DNA from: DLKC01 sp002478885
Lineage (GTDB): Bacteria > Bacteroidota > Bacteroidia > Chitinophagales > Chitinophagaceae
Assembly: GCA_046329585.1 (NCBI GenBank)
Contig: JAXLUI010000002.1
Span: forward strand, 1,674,001 to 1,738,000
Length of the DNA stretch: 64,000 bases
Reading direction: 5' to 3'
Below the pieces are notes generated by a model that worked only from the letters and a program-made list of their open reading frames with translations, had not been told where the DNA came from and made no database searches. Within the stretch, counting starts at the first letter, position 1. Each line of letters starts with the position of its first letter. Shown here in pieces: positions 56,830 to 63,850 of the stretch. Both the position numbers and the translations under genes were made by a program.

Positions 56830-59229
56830 TCACTCACTTCTTAAAGCTTTAACCGGGTTCATCAGGGCCGCTTTGATGGAGTGATAACCGACCGTTAACA
56901 ACGCGATGAGTATGGTGATGATGGCGGTCACCAGGAAAACATAAACCTGTACGGGAATACGGAACGCAAAATCCTGCAGCCATTTGTTCCCGGCCCACCA
57001 TGCAAGCGGAACCGCGATGATGATAGCTATGCCCACCAATTGCAAAAAGTTCCTGGCAAGTAACAAGGTGATGCCGGCAAGGCTTGCACCGAGCACCCGC
57101 CTGATGCCGATCTCTTTGGTTCGTTGTACGGTTGTAAAAGCCGCGAGCCCGAACAAGCCGAGGCATGCGAGGATGATGGCCACAGATGCCGCCACTGTAA
57201 AAAGGGTGGCTGAGCGTTGCTCTGCGAGGTACAACTGGTTGTAGTCATCATCGAGAAAATGATAATTAAACGGCCGGTCTGCGATACGCTGTTTCCACCA
57301 TGTCTCCAGCCGGGCAATGGTACCCTGCACATCGCCGCTTTTGATGCGCACCATGAAGTTGCGGGAAAAATCCCTTCCAAGGAAAATAAGCAGGGGCCCG
57401 ATCGGATCGTGCAGGCTGCTGAAATTGAAATCTTTTACCACGCCCACAATGGGACCTGTTGCGCGGTTTTCAATGGTGCGGCCCAGGGCCTGCTGCGGCG
57501 TCCAGCCGATCTTTTTCGCCAGTGTTTCATTGATGATATAAGGCTGGTGATAGTTTGCATTGTTATTGCTTGTATCCATCAACGCAAAATCAGACTGCTG
57601 AAAATCGCGGCCTGCAACCAGTTGCATTTTGAGTGTATGGATAAAATCGAGATCGACCGGCATGGCATTCAGCGAAATATCGTGTTTACCCTTTTCGTCT
57701 GTGGCAGTCACGCCGTCGCCCCATTCCACGTATTCCGGTGTTTCGTAGGAGGCAGTCACCGATTCTACACCTGGCACCTGCGTAATGGCATCTTTCAAAG
57801 ACTGAAAGTCGTTGAGCATATGGCCACCGATGGGCAGCACCACGATTTGTTCCTTATCGTAGCCAAGGTCTTTCGTTTGCATATAATGCATCTGCTGCAT
57901 GATGATCACGGTATAGATGATCAGGAAAACAGAGATACAAAACTGCAGTACGATGAGTGTTCTGCGAAGGGTGTTGTTACCACCGGTAAAATTGAAGCCT
58001 TTCTTCAGTACGCCCATGATCTGTGTGCCCGATAAAAGCAATGCCGGGTATAGACCCGCAAAGAAACTGATGGCAACGGCAAATGCAGCCAGCGATAAGA
58101 GCGGCAAGGGCTGTAACAGATCGTTTGCGACAAACTGCTTACCCGTAATAACATTAAAATAAGGAAGCAGGAGAACGGCAAGAACCACCGCAGCAATGGC
58201 TGCAAGAAGGGTGATCAATGACGACTCACCAATGAACTGCAGGAATACCTGCTTTTTAGACGCGCCCATCACTTTGCGCATACCAATCTCTCCACTTCTG
58301 CCTGCAGACTGTGCCGTTGCGAGGTTGGTATAGTTGGCACAGGCGATAATGAGAATCATCAACGCGATGACCGCAAACATGTATATGTAAGAGATACTGC
58401 CGTTAGGTTCAAAACCGGCGAGCGCGGAATACAGGTGTACTGTTTTAAGTGGTTCAAGATGATAGGTAAGCGTGTTATTGCCCTCAAGCCCGGCATCCGT
58501 ACGCAATTCCGGGCTCTTCATGTATGCTGCTATTTTTTGCTGCAGTTGCGGAATGTCTTTCGCATCACGCAATAAAAAATAAGTGATCCAGTTAGCTGTC
58601 CACCAGGTTTCCTCTTTAACCCCGTTACCAAGATTGAGAAACTGTGTAACAAAGTCGAACTTAACCTGGGAGTTCTGAGGAACATCTTCACAAATGGCCG
58701 ACACCCGAAAATCTTTTCCACCACTCGTTATGGTTTTGTTCAGCGCATCCGCATTGCCGAAATATTTTCTTGCCATTGATTGTGTAAGCACCATCTTATC
58801 CGGTGCGTCGAGGGCAGTTGCAGCATCACCTTCCACGAGGCGAAAAGAAAATATTTTAAAGAAAGGATCATCGGCATACAGGATCCGTGGTTCATCAAAT
58901 ATTTTATCGCCCGCTTTTATTACGTTGTGGCTTATGAAGGTGCGCGCATACTCCTGCACTTCCGGGAACATTCTTTTGAACTGGGGGCCCACTTTTGTGC
59001 CCGTGGAAGCAACCGTGTTCACTGTGCCGCTGCTGTTGTATTCCATTGTTGCACGCACAATGCGATCGGCGTTTACATTGAATTTGTCGTAACTGAGCTC
59101 CTGGTTTATGTACACACCAATAAGCAGGCATGCAGTGAGGCCAATGGTCAGCCCAACAATATTGATGGCGCTGTAAAGTTTGTGTTTGCCCAGGTTACGC
59201 AGGGCGGTTTTTAAATAGTTTTTAAACAT
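56830..59229 (-). CDS. Large ABC permease paralogue (MacB-PCD/FtsX duplicated)
   Basis: 799 residues, starting MFKNYLKTALRNLGKHKLYS. Same architecture as its neighbour: TM1, MacB core, FtsX block (SGEIGMRKVMGASKKQ), second core, FtsX block (QRTKEIGIRRVLGAS), ending PVKALRSE. The two genes are a tandem duplication diverged well beyond DNA identity. It is the first gene of the pair and is preceded by a sigma-54 promoter and phased activator sites. Confidence 0.88.
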   Translation of the reverse strand: MFKNYLKTALRNLGKHKLYSAINIVGLTIGLTACLLIGVYINQELSYDKFNVNADRIVRATMEYNSSGTVNTVASTGTKVGPQFKRMFPEVQEYARTFISHNVIKAGDKIFDEPRILYADDPFFKIFSFRLVEGDAATALDAPDKMVLTQSMARKYFGNADALNKTITSGGKDFRVSAICEDVPQNSQVKFDFVTQFLNLGNGVKEETWWTANWITYFLLRDAKDIPQLQQKIAAYMKSPELRTDAGLEGNNTLTYHLEPLKTVHLYSALAGFEPNGSISYIYMFAVIALMILIIACANYTNLATAQSAGRSGEIGMRKVMGASKKQVFLQFIGESSLITLLAAIAAVVLAVLLLPYFNVITGKQFVANDLLQPLPLLSLAAFAVAISFFAGLYPALLLSGTQIMGVLKKGFNFTGGNNTLRRTLIVLQFCISVFLIIYTVIIMQQMHYMQTKDLGYDKEQIVVLPIGGHMLNDFQSLKDAITQVPGVESVTASYETPEYVEWGDGVTATDEKGKHDISLNAMPVDLDFIHTLKMQLVAGRDFQQSDFALMDTSNNNANYHQPYIINETLAKKIGWTPQQALGRTIENRATGPIVGVVKDFNFSSLHDPIGPLLIFLGRDFSRNFMVRIKSGDVQGTIARLETWWKQRIADRPFNYHFLDDDYNQLYLAEQRSATLFTVAASVAIILACLGLFGLAAFTTVQRTKEIGIRRVLGASLAGITLLLARNFLQLVGIAIIIAVPLAWWAGNKWLQDFAFRIPVQVYVFLVTAIITILIALLTVGYHSIKAALMNPVKALRSE

Positions 59230-59263
59230 ATAAAAGCAGTTTCAGGTACTTAGCTTCCTATTC

Positions 59264-59307
59264 TTTTTTCAGCGGTTGTTGTGTCACTCACTTGTGCTGC
59301 GGGAACT
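59264..59307 (-). repeat. Dispersed repeat arm R9 (GTGAGTGACACAA variant)
   Basis: GTTGTTGTGTCACTCACTTG followed by TGCTGCGGGAAC. It lies in the presumed 5' untranslated leader of the permease mRNA, between the sigma-54 promoter and the start codon. Confidence 0.65.
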
Positions 59308-59361
59308 TTACGGAGCAAATCCCCATAAAACAGCCCGCAGTTTTACCGCCGGGGGAAGATC

Positions 59362-59377
59362 TGCAACGCCTGTGCCA
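59362..59377 (-). promoter_or_regulatory. Sigma-54 (RpoN) promoter for the permease genes
   Basis: Minus strand reads TGGCACAGGCGTTGCA: -24 element TGGCAC, five bases, -12 element TTGCA. GG-to-GC distance is the required 12 bp. It lies 133 bp upstream of the permease start. Two phased direct repeats sit 54-104 bp upstream of it, where an NtrC-type activator would bind. Confidence 0.75.
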
Positions 59378-59430
59378 TTGTGGAAAACGTTGACTGTAAA
59401 GGTTCCCGGGCGGATTGACAGGCTTACGGG

Positions 59431-59466
59431 TGTACGGAAACGAACAATTTATGTACGGAAACGTTC
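59431..59466 (-). promoter_or_regulatory. Two 21-bp-phased activator half-sites
   Basis: TGTACGGAAACGAAC (59431-59445) and TGTACGGAAACGTTC (59452-59466) share 12 consecutive bases and are exactly 21 bp, two helical turns, apart. They lie upstream of the sigma-54 promoter and are likely enhancer-binding-protein sites. Confidence 0.6.
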
Positions 59467-59511
59467 AGGGAAAATCTGTTGTGGCAGGTTACCAGCGTGC
59501 GGTAGTGGCAT

Positions 59512-59548
59512 AAAAAAAAGCATAGCAGCAGCTGTGCTGTCGCTATGC
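59512..59548 (-). terminator. Terminator of the head-GIN gene
   Basis: Minus strand: GCATAGC stem with inner ACAGC/GCTGC extension, then eight T. It lies about 42 bp past the stop. Confidence 0.8.
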
Positions 59549-59554
59549 CTGGTA

Positions 59555-59573
59555 AAGGGCGGGTGCCGCCCTT
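59555..59573. terminator. GC-rich hairpin near the head-GIN stop
   Basis: 8-bp stem AAGGGCGG / CCGCCCTT with GTG loop, 17 bp past the stop on the minus strand, ahead of the main terminator. No T-tract on its own. Confidence 0.5.
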
Positions 59574-59589
59574 ATTATGCCGGCTTACT

Positions 59590-60333
59590 TTAGTCAATCT
59601 TGTCCATCACCATATCCCCGATGTGTATCCCCTTTGCAATTTCCGGGTCGCCTTTGTACCGCACTTTCGCATCGCCAAAGGCAGTGATCTTGATCCTGTC
59701 TGACACATTTATGCTGATGTCCGCGTCGCCATAGGTCGTAATATGGCTTGTTCTTCCGGTAATAGCCAGAGCGTTCACTTCGGCATCGCCGTAGCAGGTG
59801 TACCGCTGCTCCACTATAGACCCCGACTCGATCCTGAGAATGGCATCGCCGTACATGGTTGTTTCCATTTGGGAAAGGTTCAAACCGGTGAAGGTAACCC
59901 TTGAGCCGCCGTAAATCTTCAGGGTGAATTTGCTGCCGTCAATTATACTCTTGCAGGTTTGCTTTTCTTCACCGCGGAGGGAAAGTTCGCTTAATGTTTT
60001 ATAGGTAATGGTAGCCACTACGGTTGTGTTTTGGTATAAGGGATGTGTTTCCTTATGACCGCTGGAATAGTCTTTTTCATATTTGGGAATATCTTTGGCC
60101 CCTTCAAGATAAATGCGGAGGGTCTGGTCGTTCACTTCTATGTGCAGCTTACTGTTGTCGGTGTGCAGCTCATTGATGGCCACACTTTCTTCATCGCCTT
60201 CCACAAGCGTCACCTGTATATAAGGGCTTACGATTATTTTGTTGAAATGAGCCACGTTACGGCTGTTTTGCGCATTTGCGAGTATGGCGCAACCTGAGAG
60301 CAAAACTGCGATCAATATTTTGGGTGTTTGCAT
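59590..60333 (-). CDS. Head-GIN domain (DUF2807) exported protein
   Basis: 247 residues with signal peptide (to about 22, ILANAQ). The DUF2807/head-GIN domain is a right-handed beta repeat: HFNKIIVSPYIQVTLVEGDEES opens it, and later rungs read TTYGDADISINV and KITAFGDAKVRYKGD. Members are widespread in Bacteroidota, periplasmic or surface-bound, with unknown function. It is upstream of the permease genes in the same orientation but separated by two hairpins and a separate promoter. Confidence 0.82.
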   Translation of the reverse strand: MQTPKILIAVLLSGCAILANAQNSRNVAHFNKIIVSPYIQVTLVEGDEESVAINELHTDNSKLHIEVNDQTLRIYLEGAKDIPKYEKDYSSGHKETHPLYQNTTVVATITYKTLSELSLRGEEKQTCKSIIDGSKFTLKIYGGSRVTFTGLNLSQMETTMYGDAILRIESGSIVEQRYTCYGDAEVNALAITGRTSHITTYGDADISINVSDRIKITAFGDAKVRYKGDPEIAKGIHIGDMVMDKID

Positions 60334-60458
60334 AATGATGATTTGAGATGAACTGGTTTTTATTGCAATGCTGCCACTGTTATACGTACCGGGGGGAGGA
60401 AAGTTACAGGCCGGGAAAATTTTCCGTTCAAGCCACCTGTAAGTTTCGCGACTGCCAT

Positions 60459-60514
60459 GGAAGCGTTACCCAAAATTGATGGAAGCGCTACTAAAAATGA
60501 TTGGTAGCGTTACC
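60459..60514. promoter_or_regulatory. Three near-palindromic sites at 22-bp period
   Basis: GGAAGCGTTACC (60459), GGAAGCGCTACT (60481) and GGTAGCGTTACC (60503), each approximating the palindrome GGTARCGYTACC and exactly 22 bp apart. They lie 126-181 bp upstream of the head-GIN start, so they are probably dimeric regulator sites on one DNA face. Confidence 0.6.
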
Positions 60515-60615
60515 ATGGATGCCGGTGATATTTCACGTGAATGAAGAAGAAAAGACTGCTGCAGCCCGCAATGGCCTTTTCAAAACAGGTAAAATGCCAA
60601 CTTTTGGAAGGCTGC

Positions 60616-60670
60616 CTACCAACTCCCTACCAACCATCTACCAAGTATCTACCAAGTATCTACCAAGTAA
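60616..60670. repeat. Five-unit 11-bp tandem array CTACCAA-N4
   Basis: Five consecutive 11-bp units beginning CTACCAA: CTACCAACTCC, CTACCAACCAT, CTACCAAGTAT twice, CTACCAAGTAA. Period equals roughly one helical turn. It lies between the head-GIN gene and the tRNA fragment and is either a regulator-binding array or a slippage-prone microsatellite. Confidence 0.75.
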
Positions 60671-60783
60671 GGCCGGAGTTCGGGCGGGTGTCTTATACTG
60701 AAAAAACTTTACAGGGTTAGGGGTGTTTTTGGGGCTATCCGATCATGATCTCTTAAATAAGGGCCGGCCGGTTCAGCAGCTGC

Positions 60784-60815
60784 AATAAAAAAAGCGATCC
60801 GGGAGAGATCGCTTT
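60784..60815 (-). terminator. Terminator of the original tRNA-Leu gene
   Basis: Minus strand stem AAAGCGATC / GATCGCTTT (9 bp), loop of 7, then T-run. It lies 6 bp beyond the tRNA 3' end. Confidence 0.85.
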
Positions 60816-60820
60816 CTGAG

Positions 60821-60880
60821 TGCCCCAGGCGGGACTTGAACCCGCACTCGCGTTGCGGCGAACAGGATTTTAAGTCCTGC
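60821..60880 (-). pseudogene. tRNA-Leu(UAA) 3' fragment, attachment-site remnant
   Basis: Read on the minus strand: anticodon arm CAGGACTTAAAATCCTG with anticodon TAA, a long class II variable arm (TTCGC ... GCGAGT), T arm GCGGG-TTCAAGT-CCCGC, acceptor strand CTGGGGC and discriminator A. The 5' half (acceptor, D arm) is missing: sequence right of 60880 is unrelated AT-rich DNA. The 5' acceptor strand would have to read GCCCCAG. This is what remains when an element integrates in the anticodon region and carries a replacement tRNA half at its other end, outside the window. Confidence 0.88.
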
Positions 60881-60980
60881 AAAATATGTATCAAAATGGA
60901 TTAATATGAACTGATAATCATATTAAAATGTATATTTTCAGCAAGTTACATAAATAGATAAAATCAAGAAAAACCACAAA

Positions 60981-61001
60981 ATGTTGTACCTATGTTGTAC
61001 C
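60981..61001. repeat. Direct repeat ATGTTGTACC, possible integrase arm sites
   Basis: Two copies of ATGTTGTACC one base apart (11-bp period), 32 bp before the integrase start. Placement beside att DNA suggests binding sites for integrase arm domain or excisionase, or integrase autoregulation. Confidence 0.45.
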
Positions 61002-61032
61002 TTTAGCTCGCAGGATTTTAAAAACACCACCT

Positions 61033-62244
61033 ATGGCCTCTGTAAAAATAGTACTTCGTAAAAAACAAAATCAGGATTTAACCTATCCCTTGGCCATACG
61101 GATAACAAAGGATAGGAAATCTTCATTTATCTATATTGGACATAGTGTAAAACTATCCGATTGGGAACCAAAAGAGCAAAGAGTCAAAAAATCACATCCC
61201 AATTCTGCACGCCTTAATAACCTTATTCTCAAAAAATTGGCCGAGGCAAATAACAGTTTACTGGACCTGGAAGTACAAAAAGACTCAATTAGTTCTCATG
61301 CAGTTAAGCAAAAAATCAAACCTTCAGCCGGAAGCACTTTTTTTGAACAGGCAAAACTGTACATAGCTAACCTCAAACGAAGTGGAAAGTTTAACCGGGT
61401 GTCTGCAGAACAGCCTCGCATCAAACACTTTAAAGAATTCCTGAAAGGTCAGGATATTAACTTTCAGGACATTACGGTTTCACTGTTAAATAACTTCAAA
61501 GCGTATTTGAAAGGCACCCGCAGCATTTCTGAAAGAACCATCGTTAACCATTTGATTGTCATACGCTCTATTTTCAACCAAGCAATAAAAGGTAATGTTA
61601 CTGACCAGAAATACTATCCATTTGGCAGCAATAAGATTAAAATCAAATTTCCTGATTCTATAAAACTTGGCCTTACCACTGACGAGGTTAAAGTCATTGA
61701 AGAACTCGATTTAGATCACACCAGTTATCTACACCATGCACGGAATATGTGGCTATTTTCATTCTATTTTGCAGGCATGCGGGTATCCGATGTGTTGCGG
61801 CTAAAATGGGACGACCTTCAAGATAACCGACTCTACTATGCGATGGGTAAGAATTTGAAGGCTGGTTCTTTACGTATCCCGGAAAAAGCTTTAAAAATAG
61901 TGGTTCAATATCAGTCGGCAAAAGATGAAACCGGTTTGATTTTTCCAGACTTAAAAACACTTCAAGATTTGGACGATAGTTATGAAGTTCAACGAAAGAT
62001 AAAAAGTGTCGTGCGTAGGCTAAATGAAAATCTGCTCACCGTTGCAAAAGCCGCAAAGATCAATAAGCCGCTAACAATGCACATCTCAAGACACACGTTT
62101 GGAAATATTTCAGGGGATAAAATACCCATTCAAATGCTCCAAAAGTTATACAGGCACACATCAGTAACCACCACTATTGGCTATCAGGCCAACTTTATAC
62201 ATAAGGATGCAGATGAAGCCTTGGATTCTGTAATTGCACTTTAG
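61033..62244 (+). CDS. Tyrosine site-specific recombinase (integrase)
   Basis: 403 residues. N-terminal arm-binding region (RITKDRKSSFIYIGHSVKLSDWEPKEQRV), a SAM-like core-binding domain (about 100-190), and a catalytic domain with Arg250 in AGMRVSDVLRLKW, His350/Arg353 in HISRHTFG, His375 in LYRHTSV and Tyr384 in TIGYQ. All catalytic residues are present, so it is likely active. It belongs to the Bacteroidota phage/ICE integrase type that uses tRNA genes, and it lies next to the split tRNA-Leu. Confidence 0.92.
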   Translation: MASVKIVLRKKQNQDLTYPLAIRITKDRKSSFIYIGHSVKLSDWEPKEQRVKKSHPNSARLNNLILKKLAEANNSLLDLEVQKDSISSHAVKQKIKPSAGSTFFEQAKLYIANLKRSGKFNRVSAEQPRIKHFKEFLKGQDINFQDITVSLLNNFKAYLKGTRSISERTIVNHLIVIRSIFNQAIKGNVTDQKYYPFGSNKIKIKFPDSIKLGLTTDEVKVIEELDLDHTSYLHHARNMWLFSFYFAGMRVSDVLRLKWDDLQDNRLYYAMGKNLKAGSLRIPEKALKIVVQYQSAKDETGLIFPDLKTLQDLDDSYEVQRKIKSVVRRLNENLLTVAKAAKINKPLTMHISRHTFGNISGDKIPIQMLQKLYRHTSVTTTIGYQANFIHKDADEALDSVIAL

Positions 62245-62309
62245 TGATTTTTGTTATCAAATTCAAAACCGTTTTAATAAAAAAACCTGATTACTCAGGT
62301 TTAGGAATT

Positions 62310-63227
62310 CTATTTTTCGCCTATTTCCGACAATTCCACCGATGACTCTTCGTCACTTTCTTCAGGCTTCACGTTCAAAATATAATCCGTTGCTTTTTGC
62401 GCCTGCGTTGAAGCATAGATAATAACGCTAGGATTGTTCTGCAGACGCTCAATCCATCCCTGGATATACGCGGCATTATTCTCAAACGTGATTGGTGCAA
62501 TACCGGTGATAGAAGTCAGATAGCAGGTACCGAGTTCGGCGATGATCTCTTCGGTTGAATAAATATCAGACCCAAACGGTGTCATTGACTGCACTTCTTT
62601 GCGATCAAGCCGGCTTTTATACCCGGTACTATGTACCAGTTCATGAAAGAGGGTGGCATAATATGCTTCTGAATTAATGAATGTTTTAAGCTTCGGCATA
62701 TTCACGTAATCCTTGCCGGGATGATAATAGGCCTCGGGCTCTTTAAACTGAATTTTTGGCGCATTCGGCATTTCATCAACGACCTTTTCACAGGGAATAA
62801 GCAATGGATTGAATTTCTCAGGTGATTCAATGAGAAAGGATTCCAGGTTATCGCACTGTTCGATGTTAAAGACCCAGTAATACCGGAGGACAGACATTCG
62901 CTTGGTTTCTACAGTTGATTCCTCATTATCTTCCTTCGCCTTATTTAGCACCTTCCAGAAAACAACCATATGTCCTTTTTCACCCTTTTTAACCTTGCCA
63001 CCAATCTGTGTCAGTTGGTTATAGGTGATGAATAGGTTATTCGCATAGCCCAGTGTTGCCAGCAGCCAGATGTTGATGCCGCGATAGAGTCGCTTTGAAA
63101 TTAGATTCTGCGGAGGGCCAGCTTCAGCCCACGGTTTACGCCAGGGAATTGTCCCTTTCTGCAGTTGCTCAATAATTCGAGCAGTGACGAGTGCGTACAC
63201 GTCACGTGATTGACCATTTGTTTCCAT
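62310..63227 (-). CDS. ArdC-like antirestriction / DUF1738 protein with zincin domain
   Basis: 305 residues from the Met at 63227. The N-terminal ArdC domain reads IIEQLQKGTIPWRKPW and SKRLYRGINIWLL, with KGEKGHMVVFWK following. The C-terminal zincin-like domain carries HELVH at 195-199 and EEIIAELG near 226 for the third ligand. ArdC-type proteins are carried by conjugative plasmids and ICEs; characterised members bind single-stranded DNA and protect incoming DNA. Its presence supports a conjugative element rather than a simple phage. Confidence 0.88.
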   Translation of the reverse strand: METNGQSRDVYALVTARIIEQLQKGTIPWRKPWAEAGPPQNLISKRLYRGINIWLLATLGYANNLFITYNQLTQIGGKVKKGEKGHMVVFWKVLNKAKEDNEESTVETKRMSVLRYYWVFNIEQCDNLESFLIESPEKFNPLLIPCEKVVDEMPNAPKIQFKEPEAYYHPGKDYVNMPKLKTFINSEAYYATLFHELVHSTGYKSRLDRKEVQSMTPFGSDIYSTEEIIAELGTCYLTSITGIAPITFENNAAYIQGWIERLQNNPSVIIYASTQAQKATDYILNVKPEESDEESSVELSEIGEK

Positions 63228-63370
63228 ACCATTTTTTTTAATTATGAAAGAATTGATTTCAGTAAAGAGTGTAAAAGAGATATAGAAAAGAGTAATGGAG
63301 GGAAATTTGCTCAAATAGCAAATTCTGTGGAAAAACACAAAAGCAGAACATTCGTTCTGCCTTGTGTGCA

Positions 63371-63850
63371 CTATTGCCTCTGGCAATGAAGCACTGCGAT
63401 CCCAACTGCCTCAAACATCTTCACATAATATCGATTCTTATTCCGTAACTCTTTCTGATAAAATCCATGCAGTTCAGGGAACCGCAATGAAAGTGTTCTC
63501 ATGACTTCTTTCTTATTCGGAGGAGCATCATTTGCACAAGCACGGTAAATAGAATCTATGCTTTCGCAAGCTATCGGAATCTTCTTTCTTGCAAAGTATT
63601 GTTCAAGGTGTGTCCGAAGGGCTGTAAACGCCTTCGTTTGATGATGCCTGGGCGGAATTGACAAAACAACTCTTTTGATAGAATATTGCCGGACACACGG
63701 CTCCAGGCTGGCAGTTATCAGGTTTGCTTTCGACGGCGACCAGGACGATTTATGCAGACGAACAGAGTAGTCTACTAAGCCGTTCTTTTCGATAATGGCT
63801 ACCCCAAGGAGCCGTGTGTTCGTACTAATGCCCATCACCGCCATACCCAC
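63371..63850 (-). CDS. Hypothetical protein, possible RNase H/RuvC-fold
   Basis: 159 residues. The opening MGISTNTRLLGVAIIEKNGLVD has the shape of a RuvC/RNase H first strand (GIDPG-x-G-x-A-x), but the first catalytic Asp is replaced by Ser. The middle (IKRVVLSIPP) could be the second strand. The fold guess is weak; I do not recognise the family. It overlaps the upstream gene by 26 bp, implying translational coupling, and precedes ardC in the same orientation. Confidence 0.5.
   Translation of the reverse strand: MGMAVMGISTNTRLLGVAIIEKNGLVDYSVRLHKSSWSPSKANLITASLEPCVRQYSIKRVVLSIPPRHHQTKAFTALRTHLEQYFARKKIPIACESIDSIYRACANDAPPNKKEVMRTLSLRFPELHGFYQKELRNKNRYYVKMFEAVGIAVLHCQRQ

Larger units (their letters stand above)
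60671..61032. other. Left end of the integrative element
   Basis: From left to right: a chromosomal flank, the tRNA terminator, the tRNA-Leu 3' fragment, about 100 bp of AT-rich sequence, then a direct repeat (60981-61001) and a second copy of the tRNA anticodon-arm word CAGGATTTTAA at 61011-61021, just before the integrase start. Confidence 0.55.

Noticed and set aside
56821..56845. GTCACTCACTT at the 3' end of the first permease, resembling the variant repeat core
   Set aside because: It is the coding end of the conserved LRSE terminus and lacks repeat flanks.
60363..60380. GTGGCAGCATTGCA upstream of the head-GIN gene, sigma-54-like
   Set aside because: Both boxes are good but three bases too close together; spacing is strict for sigma-54. 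Worth remembering only because of the phased sites upstream.
60501..60701. 66-codon plus-strand open frame upstream of the tRNA
   Set aside because: It runs through the 11-bp tandem array and the phased sites; composition is not protein-like.
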